NCBI RefSeq assembly: GCF_900143055.1
Contig: NZ_FRCW01000005.1
Span: forward strand, 248,001-312,000
DNA: 64,000 bases
From: Fibrobacter sp. UWR3
GTDB taxonomy: Bacteria > Fibrobacterota > Fibrobacteria > Fibrobacterales > Fibrobacteraceae
Reading direction: 5' to 3'
Position 1 is the first letter of the stretch. Each line of letters begins with the position of its first letter. This document shows positions 44,880 through 53,943 of this stretch, piece after piece. A model generated the notes under the pieces. The model made no database searches. It saw nothing but the letters and a program-made list of their open reading frames with translations, and had not been told where the DNA came from. Position numbers and translations under genes: made by a program.

Positions 44880-46189
44880 TGTACCGACTGCTCACATTGC
44901 TTGCCGTAGTCTCGCTCCTTTCGGGTTGCAGTTCCATAATGCGTCCGCCTCCGGCCGCAGCCTTCATGGACACCTACAAGAGCGAAAAGTCGCTCAACAT
45001 GGTTGGCGCATCGGGCTATGGCGGCGATATGCAGAACCGGAAAGAAGATATCGACAGTTACCACCAAATTAGCGAAGAGGAATGGTGGGTCGACGGACAT
45101 TTCGCGCGATTCCTCAACGGAGGCTATTTTACGCTCGGGCTCGGCATGCAGAGCTTGACCGCCTTCATGCAGGGAGGTTTCGTTTCTCCCTACTTCGGGT
45201 TTAACGCGTGGAGCAACATGAATGCGCTGTTCATCCCGATGATAAAGGACGAAGACCGCGGATTCTGGAGCCACTATTCCGGCGGCGCGATGACGATCGA
45301 GCAGATTCCCGTAACGCAGAAATGGGCACTCGGCCTTACGCAGCACATATCGCGCAACGGCCGCGAAATATACAAGGTCACCACCGACAATGACGGCGGC
45401 GCACCCGCTTTTGACAAGCCCCGTCCCAAGTTCTACAAGGAAATGGGCGCAGGTCTCTACGGGCGATACAAGGGCGAAAAAGCAGCTTTCTCGCTCGAAT
45501 TCCGCTACGGCCGCGACATCGATAACGACAACAACCGCTTTGCGCTCACCCTGAGTGTCTGGGGCTTCAGCAAGCCGTTCTTCTCGCCTCACGACTACAT
45601 GAGAACGCAAGCCGAAGCGTATAACGAAAAGAGCGAAGGCATAAAGATTGGTTCTGTTTCCGATACCGTCGTCTACAATGTGAAGACAATGGATTCCGTC
45701 TACAAGTCACCTTCAAGACTCATGCACAAGATACCCAACCGCTGGTTCAGTGTCCTGGATACCTCGAAGGTCATCTCCAAGGTTTACCCGCTTTCGCCCA
45801 TCGAGCACAGCATCTATTCCAACGGGATATGCTACGACGAATACGAACGTGAAGTTTGGCTCAGAAAAGACACAGACAACACCATTTTCGCAACCCCGAT
45901 AGACAACATCGACTACTGCGAAGAGGCCGTGTTGAAATTCCCGTGGTCAACCGTGATTTTCGAAGGCCTGCTGTTTGGCGGGGCGTCCGGCTTGCTGCTC
46001 CACAGTTTCGACGCGTTCCTTATCGGCGACCTCGTCGGCTCTACCGCATTCTGGGCTATTTTCAAGGCGGCAGACGTGAAGGTTCCGAAAAATCTCAAGG
46101 GTATATGCAAGTTGCAGCATTCCCCCGAAGAACTGGAAGAGTGGCTAAAGCAATACCCCTGCTACGATTCAAACGACAACGAATTCTAG
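44876..46189 (+). CDS. Lipoprotein of unknown function, last of four-gene exported cluster
   Basis: 437 residues from ATG 44876 with a lipoprotein signal (LLAVVSLLSGCSS). The middle region is beta-rich (GGYFTLGLGMQSL, YFGFNAWSNMNALFIPM). The C-terminal third has one hydrophobic segment (FEGLLFGGASGLLLHSF) and a last CKLQHSPEELEEWLKQYPC with two Cys. Its 3' end overlaps the convergent small gene at 46169-46411 by 21 bases. No known family was recognised. Confidence 0.78.
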   Translation: MMYRLLTLLAVVSLLSGCSSIMRPPPAAAFMDTYKSEKSLNMVGASGYGGDMQNRKEDIDSYHQISEEEWWVDGHFARFLNGGYFTLGLGMQSLTAFMQGGFVSPYFGFNAWSNMNALFIPMIKDEDRGFWSHYSGGAMTIEQIPVTQKWALGLTQHISRNGREIYKVTTDNDGGAPAFDKPRPKFYKEMGAGLYGRYKGEKAAFSLEFRYGRDIDNDNNRFALTLSVWGFSKPFFSPHDYMRTQAEAYNEKSEGIKIGSVSDTVVYNVKTMDSVYKSPSRLMHKIPNRWFSVLDTSKVISKVYPLSPIEHSIYSNGICYDEYEREVWLRKDTDNTIFATPIDNIDYCEEAVLKFPWSTVIFEGLLFGGASGLLLHSFDAFLIGDLVGSTAFWAIFKAADVKVPKNLKGICKLQHSPEELEEWLKQYPCYDSNDNEF

Positions 46190-46411
46190 GGCATTTCCCC
46201 AAACGACTTGAACAGCAAAAGGAAAATCCCCCGCGTCGGCGAGGGACTTCTTGTGTTTAAGGGTTCTCGAGTACTTTGTCTTGTCGCGGACAACCCTTGT
46301 CCGTAACGTGGCTCCGTTCTGGGAGCCGTCTATGCGTAGCGCTCGCATTCTTGCGCTTTCTGTTGCGGCATCGGCAACCTTGCCCGCCGCTTTCGCTCTG
46401 TTTTTAGCCAT
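46169..46411 (-). CDS. Small basic protein, candidate ArfA-like ribosome rescue factor with non-stop mRNA
   Basis: 80 codons from ATG 46411, behind a perfect AAGGAGG. The core at residues 36-55 (LRTRVVRDKTKYSRTLKHKK) resembles the E. coli ArfA core [21 protein letters not shown], with the shared pattern R.RV...K..YxR..KH. At codons 56-63 the frame is interrupted by an intrinsic terminator (46223-46246), so most transcripts should end without a stop codon. In arfA and brfA such truncation makes the factor appear only when trans-translation fails. The remaining codons 64-80 overlap the convergent gene and look non-functional. The assignment is inferred from short-motif similarity plus this gene layout. 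Alternative: an unrelated small basic protein with a misplaced terminator. Confidence 0.6.
   Translation of the reverse strand: MAKNRAKAAGKVADAATESARMRALRIDGSQNGATLRTRVVRDKTKYSRTLKHKKSLADAGDFPFAVQVVWGNALEFVVV
46223..46246 (-). terminator. Intrinsic terminator inside the reading frame of the small basic gene
   Basis: On the minus strand an eight-base stem (TCCCTCGC / GCGGGGGA, one T-G pair, loop CGAC) is followed by TTTTCCTTTT. It begins right after the KHKK codons. On the plus strand no T-run follows, so it acts on the minus strand. Confidence 0.85.
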
Positions 46412-46469
46412 AGGGGCCTCCTTAAGGGGCAAATATAAATTATTTTTAGGACATACAAAGGATTTTTTC

Positions 46470-47576
46470 ATGAAAAAAGCATACTGCATTCTGTTCTCCG
46501 CGCTGCTGATGGTCGCCTGTGGCGACGACAATTCATCGTCGGCAAATGACAACGAACTTTCATCTTCTTCAGAAGAAGTTGCTATCGAATCCTCTTCGGA
46601 CGAGGAAATCGTTAGTTCGTCTTCTGAAAAAAAGGAAAATCAGAATTCTTCTTCAAGCGTTCAAGAAGCCAGTTCCTCTAGCGACAAGGCTGTATCATCG
46701 TCTAGCATTCAAGAAGCCAGTTCCTCTAGTACAGAAAATGAGCCGCCTTCGTCATCTTCATATAATCAAAGCATTTCTGATATCGGCGACAACAAGATTG
46801 TCATAAAACAAATTCCAACATTCGGTGAACTAAACGGCAAGCCCTATTTTTATACAACACAGCCAAGATGCATTTACAAAAATGGCACATTCACCTTAAA
46901 GGCAGATACCTCTGATAACGCCTATTTCTACGAAATCGCCAACGACACTCTCACCCTTTACCATGTGGATTTAGACAAAGTCCTTGCGGGTTCTTATGAA
47001 GAGCCCAGCGCAAAGGAGACCTATTACGGAAAGAATACAAACCTCGAAAGCGAATGGGAAAGCCTTTGCTATTACAACCTAAATGATGACTATACCAGCT
47101 GCACTCAAAAATATTCCTATCTCATATCAAGAGACACCATTTATAACAGCCTAACGTATCCCATCGATTATAACTACGAAGTATTTGAACTTATCGAAAA
47201 GATCTCGCACACAGAACTCGGGCCTTACGATGAAATGAGCGCCGCACAACGTGCCACGAAATATGCAGAAAACGGAATCTCCATCGATTCATCTGGAGCC
47301 AAAGTCGTCGTGACGGTAAAAGACAAGGGTTCGTTCACCATTGAAGAAATCAACATGTCCGTTACCAACAGAGAAGACTTTACTGGAAAAATAACCATTT
47401 CATCCGGCAATAAAAAATGCTCCTTCTCGGGAGTAAGCAATCAAAATCCCATAAAGTACTGTTCCGAAGAATATCTTCCCTATCTTCAAATTGACGATTT
47501 CGATGGATATGTTTCATCTTACGCAAAAGGCAACCAAAAAGAATTCAACGCCTGCCTAGAGAGTCTATTTGATTGA
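46470..47576 (+). CDS. Ser-rich lipoprotein
   Basis: 368 residues from ATG 46470. Lipoprotein signal (ILFSALLMVAC). Residues about 20-110 are a low-complexity linker with repeated SSSSE and the unit SIQEASSSS, typical of Fibrobacter surface proteins. The C-terminal domain (from NKIVIKQIPTFGELNG) has several Cys (CIYKNGTF, CYYNL, CTQKY) and is unrecognised. Lower GC content than its neighbours. A longer frame upstream has no start signal. It ends on the TTG start of tilS. Confidence 0.8.
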   Translation: MKKAYCILFSALLMVACGDDNSSSANDNELSSSSEEVAIESSSDEEIVSSSSEKKENQNSSSSVQEASSSSDKAVSSSSIQEASSSSTENEPPSSSSYNQSISDIGDNKIVIKQIPTFGELNGKPYFYTTQPRCIYKNGTFTLKADTSDNAYFYEIANDTLTLYHVDLDKVLAGSYEEPSAKETYYGKNTNLESEWESLCYYNLNDDYTSCTQKYSYLISRDTIYNSLTYPIDYNYEVFELIEKISHTELGPYDEMSAAQRATKYAENGISIDSSGAKVVVTVKDKGSFTIEEINMSVTNREDFTGKITISSGNKKCSFSGVSNQNPIKYCSEEYLPYLQIDDFDGYVSSYAKGNQKEFNACLESLFD

Positions 47577-48718
47577 GTCTTGATTTAACGCAAAATATTC
47601 GCCGTCATGGTTTCAAGCGCCTGCTGCTTGCAGTTTCGGGCGGTTTGGATTCTATTTGCTTAGCTCATTATTTTATCGAGAACCGCGATGCACTTGGAAT
47701 TGAATGGCTAGGGATTGCTCATGTGCATCACGGGCTACGCGAAGGAACGGCGGACCGCGATGCCGCATTTGTGGAGGCTTTCGCTCGCAAGCACAACGTT
47801 CCGTTTTTCTTGAAGAAACTGGATGGAGTTGAGCTAAAGAATGCCGAGGGTTCGCTCGAAGAAAAAGCACGGGATGCAAGGTACAAAGCGCTGGTGGAAG
47901 TATTCAACGAGACAGAAGATCCCCGCCTGCGCGGGGATGACAATAAGGACGTCATCGTAACCGCGCACCATGCGGGCGACCAGGCCGAAACGATGTACAT
48001 GCGCCTCCGCCGCGGAACAACACTCGCCGGATTGCGGGGAATCCAACCGCTGCGGGCGTTAGACTCTATTGGACACACTTGCGCTTCGCGCTGCGGTGTG
48101 ACGCAACAGGCCTCACTTCTCATCATCAATCATCAATCAAAATTCATCTACCGTCCTTTCCTGAACGTGACTCGCAAGGAACTGCTCGCCTACGCCCGCG
48201 AGAACAACCTCACCTGGTGCGAAGACGAGAGCAATGCCGACGTGAAATTCGCACGCAACAAGGTACGGCACGATCTGTTGCCCCTGCTGGAACGGGAATG
48301 CCCCGGCGCAAAGGCACAACTTTGCCGGATTGCGGAGCTTGCAGACAGGGCTTATGCGAAGGTGATTGCCAAGGGCGAGGCAGTTTTCGACTCGATCTTG
48401 GTTAAGCAAGATCCTTCGACTCCGCTACGCTTCGCTCAGGATGACACTCACACAATCACGCTGGACAAGAAAAAGCTCAACAAGATCTTGCGGGAGCATG
48501 CAGATGCAGACCTTTCGGAGATGTTCCGCCTGTGGGTTGCAGAACAAGGGTTCCGCTTCCCCATCGGGTTCTTCTACGGCCCAAAAGAGCCCGCTCACGT
48601 CAAAATTCCGCACCGGGCGGCATACCGCAAGCGTTCCGTCGCCAAAATCGGCCATACCATCAAGATTTGCGAGTTTTGCACCCCCGAAGAAGCCCAGAAA
48701 TTTGTATCTTGCGAGTGA
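47573..48718 (+). CDS. tilS: tRNA(Ile)-lysidine synthase with three repeat-derived insertions
   Basis: 381 residues. Adds lysine to C34 of the tRNA(Ile2) anticodon so that it reads AUA. PP-loop ATPase motif SGGLDS near residue 22, then HVHHGLR, EEKARDARY and TAHHAGDQAET. The TTG start overlaps the previous stop (TTGA). Three segments are absent from typical TilS and are encoded by palindromic repeats: EDPRLRGDDN (47918-47942), a stretch of about 28 residues from ALDSIGHTC to HQSKF (48062-48150), and DPSTPLRFAQDD (48410-48446). All are in frame and lie at loops between conserved blocks, so the enzyme is probably active. It is essential in most bacteria. It precedes ftsH, a common gene order. 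Confidence 0.93.
   Translation: MSLDLTQNIRRHGFKRLLLAVSGGLDSICLAHYFIENRDALGIEWLGIAHVHHGLREGTADRDAAFVEAFARKHNVPFFLKKLDGVELKNAEGSLEEKARDARYKALVEVFNETEDPRLRGDDNKDVIVTAHHAGDQAETMYMRLRRGTTLAGLRGIQPLRALDSIGHTCASRCGVTQQASLLIINHQSKFIYRPFLNVTRKELLAYARENNLTWCEDESNADVKFARNKVRHDLLPLLERECPGAKAQLCRIAELADRAYAKVIAKGEAVFDSILVKQDPSTPLRFAQDDTHTITLDKKKLNKILREHADADLSEMFRLWVAEQGFRFPIGFFYGPKEPAHVKIPHRAAYRKRSVAKIGHTIKICEFCTPEEAQKFVSCE
47918..47942 (+). repeat. Palindromic repeat inside tilS (first)
   Basis: Same 25-base unit as at 4382 with one loop change (CCTGC for CCTAC). Encodes EDPRLRGDDN between FNET and the TAHHAGDQ motif. Confidence 0.93.
48062..48109 (+). repeat. Palindromic repeat inside tilS (second, divergent)
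   Basis: GACTCTATTGGACACAC, inner GCGCTTCGCGC hairpin, GTGTGACGC. The inner stem CACAC/GTGTG is intact and the tail reads TGACG. A pyrimidine-rich run (CTCATCATCAATCATC) follows. Confidence 0.65.
48410..48446 (+). repeat. Palindromic repeat inside tilS (third)
   Basis: GATCCTTCGACTCC...TTCGCTCAGGATGACA, the same ends as the intergenic copy at 31935. Encodes DPSTPLRFAQDDT. Confidence 0.9.
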
Positions 48719-48735
48719 ATATATAAAGGATTATA

Positions 48736-50904
48736 ATGAGCCAAATCAAGAAGCCCGCCTCCCCGTTCAAGAATCGGAACTTTATCATCGTTCTTATTAT
48801 GCTTGTCATGCTGTTCGTGATGTTCCCGCTTACCGGGCAGGACAAGGAACAGAACCTGACACGCACCGAATTTTTGGCCATGATGGGAGACTCCACCAAG
48901 GTCATTACCGAACTTTCGCTCCAGAAGACCCCCGACGGCATCATCATCGAGGGAGCCTACAAGCTTACCCCCGAAGAGATTGCTGAAGCCGCCAAGAACA
49001 AGAGCCCCATCGCGCGCTTTACGCGTTCCGACAATGCAGGCGACACCCGCCACTTCACAAGCCACATGCTCGAAATCTCTAACGAGCAGATTACCGCATG
49101 GGAAATGTTCAAGGGCGTGAAGGTGAAGGTCATCCACGAATCGACTACGTGGATAGACACCATCATGGCATTCCTCCCGGTCATTATCCTCATTGCGTTC
49201 TTCTGGATAATGACGAGCCGCCAGATGGGCGGTGGCGGCAAAAACCCGTTCAGCTTTGGCAAGAGCCAGGCAAAGATTATCGGTAACGACCCGAAGAAGA
49301 AGACCACGTTCAACGACGTGGCGGGTTGCGACGAGGCCAAGCAGGACTTGCAGGAACTCGTGGAGTTCCTGAAGGACCCGAAAAAATACGATGCGCTCGG
49401 TGGACGAATCCCGAAGGGGGCACTTCTCGTCGGGCCTCCGGGTACCGGCAAGACTCTCCTCGCACGCGCAGTCGCGGGCGAAGCGGGAGTGCCGTTCTTC
49501 AGCATGTCGGGTTCGGACTTCGTGGAAATGTTCGTGGGCGTGGGCGCAAGCCGCGTGCGCGACCTGTTCGAGACCGGCAAGAAGAACGCCCCGTGCATCC
49601 TGTTTATCGACGAAATCGATGCAGTGGGTCGCCAGCGTGGCGCAGGCCTCGGTGGCGGGCACGATGAACGCGAACAGACTCTGAACCAGCTTCTCGTGGA
49701 GATGGACGGCTTCGCTGCAAACGAAGGCGTCATCCTGATTGCGGCAACAAACCGCCCCGACGTGCTCGACAAGGCGCTGCTCCGTCCGGGACGCTTCGAC
49801 CGCCAGATCGTGGTGGGACTCCCCGACCTCAAGGGACGCGAAGAAATCCTGAAGGTGCATCTGAAGAAGAGAATGGTCCCGCTCGATAAGGACGTGGACG
49901 TGAGTGCCATCGCGAAGGGAACACCGGGCCTCGCCGGTGCCGACCTCGAGAACCTCGTGAACGAAGCGGCCCTCCTGGCCGCACGGTTCAACAACAAGAA
50001 GGTAACGATGCTCGACTTCGAGGAAGCTCGCGACAAGCTCAGCATGGGTGCCGAGCGCCGCACGCTCCTGATGACCGACGAAGAGAAGCGCCACACCGCC
50101 TACCACGAAGCGGGCCACGCCCTCATGACGCTCCTGTGCAAGCACAGCGACCCGCTCCACAAGATTACGATTATCCCGCGCGGCCGCGCTCTCGGCGTCA
50201 CGATGAGCCTCCCGGAACGCGACCAGGTGAGCTACAGCCGCGAGTACGCCGAAGAACGCATCATGATTATGATGTCGGGCCGCCTTGCAGAACTCATATT
50301 CTTCAACCACCAGAGCACGGGTGCAAGCAACGACATCCAGCGCGCCACCGAACTTGCACGCAAGATGGTCACGGAATGGGGCTTCGACGACGAAATCGGG
50401 CCGGTATGCTACAGCCGCACCGACGGTGAAGTCTTCCTGGGCCGCGAAATAAGCAAACCGAAGGAAATGTCCGAGATGATGGCCGAGAAGATCGACAACG
50501 CGGTCAACAGCCTCATCAAGCGTCTGGATGCAGCCGCACGCAAGCTCATCGAAGAACACAAGGACAAACTCGTGGACCTCGCCGAAGCGCTGTTCGAGTT
50601 CGAAGTTCTCGACCGCGAAGAAATCGACAAGGTCATGGCGGGCGAAAAGCTCACCGGCACCAAGAAGAGCCGCCAGTACCAGGCTCTCGAAGAGATGGCC
50701 GAAAAGAAGAAGCGCGAAGAGACTCCCCCGCCCGACCCGGGCAAGCAGCCGCCGGTAGCCCCGGTCGCCGATGCGCCCGTTGCTGAAATCAAGCCCGCCC
50801 CCGCTGGCGGTGGTTCGGCAGGCTCACCAACCGTTACGCCGTCAGTGAGCGACGGCGAAGCACATTCAACTACAGTCGAACCGCACGAACAGGAAAACTC
50901 GTAG
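48736..50904 (+). CDS. ftsH: ATP-dependent zinc metalloprotease FtsH
   Basis: 722 residues. A membrane-bound AAA+ protease that removes damaged or short-lived membrane and cytosolic proteins. Two membrane helices (residues about 15-33 and 140-158), Walker A GPPGTGKT, Walker [10 protein letters not shown], second region of homology [20 protein letters not shown], and the zinc site HEAGH. The C-terminus is longer than usual, with a Pro/Ala-rich low-complexity tail of about 60 residues ([19 protein letters not shown]...). AAAGGA precedes the ATG. The next gene starts directly after its stop. Confidence 0.97.
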   Translation: MSQIKKPASPFKNRNFIIVLIMLVMLFVMFPLTGQDKEQNLTRTEFLAMMGDSTKVITELSLQKTPDGIIIEGAYKLTPEEIAEAAKNKSPIARFTRSDNAGDTRHFTSHMLEISNEQITAWEMFKGVKVKVIHESTTWIDTIMAFLPVIILIAFFWIMTSRQMGGGGKNPFSFGKSQAKIIGNDPKKKTTFNDVAGCDEAKQDLQELVEFLKDPKKYDALGGRIPKGALLVGPPGTGKTLLARAVAGEAGVPFFSMSGSDFVEMFVGVGASRVRDLFETGKKNAPCILFIDEIDAVGRQRGAGLGGGHDEREQTLNQLLVEMDGFAANEGVILIAATNRPDVLDKALLRPGRFDRQIVVGLPDLKGREEILKVHLKKRMVPLDKDVDVSAIAKGTPGLAGADLENLVNEAALLAARFNNKKVTMLDFEEARDKLSMGAERRTLLMTDEEKRHTAYHEAGHALMTLLCKHSDPLHKITIIPRGRALGVTMSLPERDQVSYSREYAEERIMIMMSGRLAELIFFNHQSTGASNDIQRATELARKMVTEWGFDDEIGPVCYSRTDGEVFLGREISKPKEMSEMMAEKIDNAVNSLIKRLDAAARKLIEEHKDKLVDLAEALFEFEVLDREEIDKVMAGEKLTGTKKSRQYQALEEMAEKKKREETPPPDPGKQPPVAPVADAPVAEIKPAPAGGGSAGSPTVTPSVSDGEAHSTTVEPHEQENS

Positions 50905-51816
50905 ATGCTGAAGCCTGTCCTGGAACAAAGTCGCGCCCTCCCCTGGAAAGTCGGGAACAAGGTCATCCCCTGTTCCGCGCCTCTCGTGATGGGAATCGTG
51001 AACGTGACTCCGGACAGTTTCTTTGACGGCGGCAAGCACAACTCGCCCGAGGCGGCATACGAGCATGCGGTATCGCTCCTGCAGCAGGGCGCGGACATTC
51101 TCGATATCGGCGGCGAAAGCAGCAGGCTCGGTAGCGCCCCCGTAAGCGAGCAGGAAGAAATGGACCGCGTGTGCCCCGTAGTGGAGGCGCTCGCCCAGCT
51201 TGCAAACATTTCGGGCGACCTGGAGAATCCGGGTTCCCGCGAGTTCTACATCTCGGTCGATACCGTAAAGTCACGTGTCGCGCGCGAATGCATGAAACTC
51301 GGTGCGCACATCATAAACGACATCAGCGCCTGCGCGATGGACCCCGAAATGGCGGGAGTCGTCGCAAGTACCGGCGCAAGCGTGGTACTCAACCACATGC
51401 GCGGGACCTTCGGGAACATGCAGCAGGATTTCAAGCCCTATGCGAACGTGGTCACGGAAGTGCGCGAAGAACTGGTATCGCGCGCGGAAGCCCTCATCAA
51501 GGCGGGCGTCGAGAAGTCCAGAATCTGCATCGACCCCGGCATCGGATTCGGGAAGACAGCACAGGACAATATCGACCTGATGAAATCCACCGAGGAATTC
51601 CTCGCGGAAGGCTACCCCATCCTTGTGGGCACATCCCGAAAGTCCTATATCGGGAAGATTGCGGGCCTCGAAAAGAGCGACAGACTCATCCCCACCATCA
51701 CCGCGGGCATTATCGCAGTCCTCGGGGGTGCATCCGTACTCCGCGTTCACGACGTGCGCGAGACAAAAGAATCTATACTTTACCTGGAGGCGCTGAAGAC
51801 CCATGGTACTGTTTAA
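50905..51816 (+). CDS. folP: Dihydropteroate synthase
   Basis: 303 residues. Joins 4-aminobenzoate to the pterin diphosphate in folate synthesis. Signatures are MGIVNVTPDSFFDGG, DILDIGGESSRLG, SVDTVKS, INDISA, LNHMRG and IDPGIGFGKT, then GTSRKSYIG. Its ATG follows the ftsH stop with no gap, and its end overlaps cdaA by 14 bases, so ftsH-folP-cdaA form one transcript. Confidence 0.96.
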   Translation: MLKPVLEQSRALPWKVGNKVIPCSAPLVMGIVNVTPDSFFDGGKHNSPEAAYEHAVSLLQQGADILDIGGESSRLGSAPVSEQEEMDRVCPVVEALAQLANISGDLENPGSREFYISVDTVKSRVARECMKLGAHIINDISACAMDPEMAGVVASTGASVVLNHMRGTFGNMQQDFKPYANVVTEVREELVSRAEALIKAGVEKSRICIDPGIGFGKTAQDNIDLMKSTEEFLAEGYPILVGTSRKSYIGKIAGLEKSDRLIPTITAGIIAVLGGASVLRVHDVRETKESILYLEALKTHGTV

Positions 51817-52636
51817 ACTTTTTGACGTCATCGACGTGAGAATGGCCGACATCCTGGATGTCCTCCTGATTTCCATTCTCCTTTACTACGTGTTCCTGCT
51901 GTTCCGCGGCACGCGCGCCGTGCAGATGATCGTGGGTGGCCTTTTGCTGATTGTCGCCTGGCTCATCGCGCAGTGGTGGGAACTGCGGAGCATCTCGTGG
52001 ATTCTCAGTAACCTTACCGGAATCGGCATCATCGCGCTAGTGATTCTTTTCCAGCCCGAAATCCGAAGCGCCCTTACCCGCATAGGCCAAACCATAAGCC
52101 GCGCGGACATACGGCAACTGTTCTTCCATTCCAGCGGTCTCGACGAAGTTACCGAATCCATTACGTCTGCAGTGCAGGACCTCGCCAAGAATCATGTGGG
52201 TGCGCTCATCGTGCTCGAAAAGCGCGTGGGCCTGCGCAACTACGAAGAAACCGGTGAAATCCTGAACGCCCGAATCAGTTCTCGCCTGCTGAGGGCCCTG
52301 TTCTTCCCAAATTCCGCCCTCCACGACGGCGCAGTGCTCCTGAACAGCCACAGCATCGTTGCCGCAGGCTGCATCCTCCCCATGCCCACGGGTAACGCCG
52401 AAGGCGATGCGGGCTACGGCATGCGTCACCGCGCCGCAAAGGCACTCGCCGCAGAATGCGATGCCATGGTGATTGTCGTTTCCGAAGAGACTGGCGGCAT
52501 TTCCATCGCCTACCGCAACAGCCTGCGCCGCAAGCTTTCCATCAAGGAACTTGAAGCCGAAATCAAGCGCCACTGGGCAGAACTCTTCCGCGAACAGGTC
52601 GTTGTACCGGAGAAGGTCGACGTAGAAGACAACTAA
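51803..52636 (+). CDS. cdaA: Diadenylate cyclase (c-di-AMP synthase)
   Basis: 277 residues. Makes c-di-AMP from two ATP at the inner membrane; c-di-AMP controls potassium and osmolyte balance and cell-wall homeostasis. Three N-terminal membrane helices (ILDVLLISILLYYVFLLF, IVGGLLLIVAWLIAQ, IGIIALVILF), then the DAC domain with DGAVLL and RHRAA. ATG 51803 lies inside the end of folP with GGAGG 12 bases upstream; an ATG at 51842 is an alternative start. No ybbR-like regulator follows. Confidence 0.94.
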   Translation: MVLFKLFDVIDVRMADILDVLLISILLYYVFLLFRGTRAVQMIVGGLLLIVAWLIAQWWELRSISWILSNLTGIGIIALVILFQPEIRSALTRIGQTISRADIRQLFFHSSGLDEVTESITSAVQDLAKNHVGALIVLEKRVGLRNYEETGEILNARISSRLLRALFFPNSALHDGAVLLNSHSIVAAGCILPMPTGNAEGDAGYGMRHRAAKALAAECDAMVIVVSEETGGISIAYRNSLRRKLSIKELEAEIKRHWAELFREQVVVPEKVDVEDN

Positions 52637-52664
52637 CAATAAACTTTTTTAGAACTACGGCAAT

Positions 52665-53930
52665 ATGAACGAGAACAACGAAAATACGCAAGAAAGCAAG
52701 AACGCGAGCAAGAGAAAGAAGAAGAACATCGCCGTACTGGTCATCATGTTCCTTCTGCTCGTCTGCCTTTTCATTGTGCAGTGCCAGCTTGACAAGATCA
52801 AGCAGGAAGCACAGCAGAAGGCTCAGGAAACAGAACTGGAAGCGCGCCAGAAGCACATTCTCGATAGCCTTCGCAGGCTCGAGCAGGCAAAGGCCGACAG
52901 TCTCGCGAATGCAGAAGCTGCACGCATCGCCGACAGTTTACGCCTTGCAGACAGTGCTAGAGTCGCAGATTCCATGCGCGTCGCCGATTCGCTCGCCTCG
53001 CTCAAGCCCGAAATAAACAAGGATAGCCTGCGCCACGTGCGTGACAGCATCAAACACGTTCGCGACAGCGTCGCAGCCGCCGACAAGGCCCGCAACGATT
53101 CGCTCGCGGCAGTCGCCGACAGCCTCGCAAAAGTTGAGAAGGCACGCCTCGATTCGCTCGAAAAGAAACGCGTGCAGGACAGCATCCGCGCCGCAGACCA
53201 GACTCCGCCCTCCGCCGAAATCGTACCGCCGAGCGGCCGCTACTACAACCCCATCAAGTTGAAGGTCAAGTGCGACGAAATCAAGTGCAAGACGTTCCTT
53301 TCTATCGGTGACACGCTGAACCCCGTAGAGGCGGGCAAGGCCGTGGAATACAACAAGACGGGTAGCGTATTCTACTTTGCGGAAGATTCCGTCGGGAACC
53401 GCACCAAGTGGGAAGAAGCAAAATACGACATGGCATCGGACAACGTGTGCGGCAAGAACGCCTACCCCGTGCCTGTTGGCGGGAAGACCGTTTGCGTGGA
53501 CGCTTACGAATACCCGAACGAAGCCGACGCCACTCCGCGCGACATGGTGAGCCAGGAGCAGGCGGCAAGCCTGTGCGAACAGGCAGGCAAGCACCTCTGC
53601 AGCATCGACGAATGGCAGGCAGCATGCCGCGGCAAGGACAAGACGCGTTTCTCGTACGGTGACGGCTACAAGCAGAACAAGTGCAACACGAACACCAAGG
53701 CCATGAAACGCAGTGGGCGCAAGGAACAGTGCCGCAGCTGGTTCGGCATGTACGACATGAACGGAAACCTGTGGGAATGGACCTCGACCAAGAGCAAGGA
53801 CCACCCGAACATGTTCCTCGTGGCAGGCGGTGCCTGGAACACGAACAACGAAAGCAAGTGCACCGACAGCAAGTTCAGCTTCTATCCGCAGAACCAGTAC
53901 CCGAGTGTCGGCTTTAGATGTTGCAAGTAG
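52665..53930 (+). CDS. Membrane-anchored protein with Asp-Ser coiled repeat and FGE-sulfatase-like domain
   Basis: 421 residues. A Lys-rich N-terminus and one membrane helix (IAVLVIMFLLLVCLFIVQC, about 23-41) are followed by a long helical stretch (about 45-180) made of repeats such as ADSLRLADSARVADSMRVADS and RDSIKHVRDS. A small beta domain with two Cys (KLKVKCDEIKCKTFLSIGD) comes next. The C-terminal 150 residues are FGE-sulfatase-like: VCVDAYEYPNE, LCEQAGKHLCSIDEWQAAC, MYDMNGNLWEWTS, VAGGAWN and SVGFRCC. The domain is often non-catalytic and ligand-binding. It follows cdaA by 28 bases, so it may be co-transcribed. Confidence 0.85.
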   Translation: MNENNENTQESKNASKRKKKNIAVLVIMFLLLVCLFIVQCQLDKIKQEAQQKAQETELEARQKHILDSLRRLEQAKADSLANAEAARIADSLRLADSARVADSMRVADSLASLKPEINKDSLRHVRDSIKHVRDSVAAADKARNDSLAAVADSLAKVEKARLDSLEKKRVQDSIRAADQTPPSAEIVPPSGRYYNPIKLKVKCDEIKCKTFLSIGDTLNPVEAGKAVEYNKTGSVFYFAEDSVGNRTKWEEAKYDMASDNVCGKNAYPVPVGGKTVCVDAYEYPNEADATPRDMVSQEQAASLCEQAGKHLCSIDEWQAACRGKDKTRFSYGDGYKQNKCNTNTKAMKRSGRKEQCRSWFGMYDMNGNLWEWTSTKSKDHPNMFLVAGGAWNTNNESKCTDSKFSFYPQNQYPSVGFRCCK

Positions 53931-53943
53931 GCGGCTGCGCCGC

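Noticed and set aside
46251-46469. Upstream extension of the Ser-rich lipoprotein
   Set aside because: It would run antisense through the small basic gene and put 73 residues before a perfect lipoprotein signal at ATG 46470.
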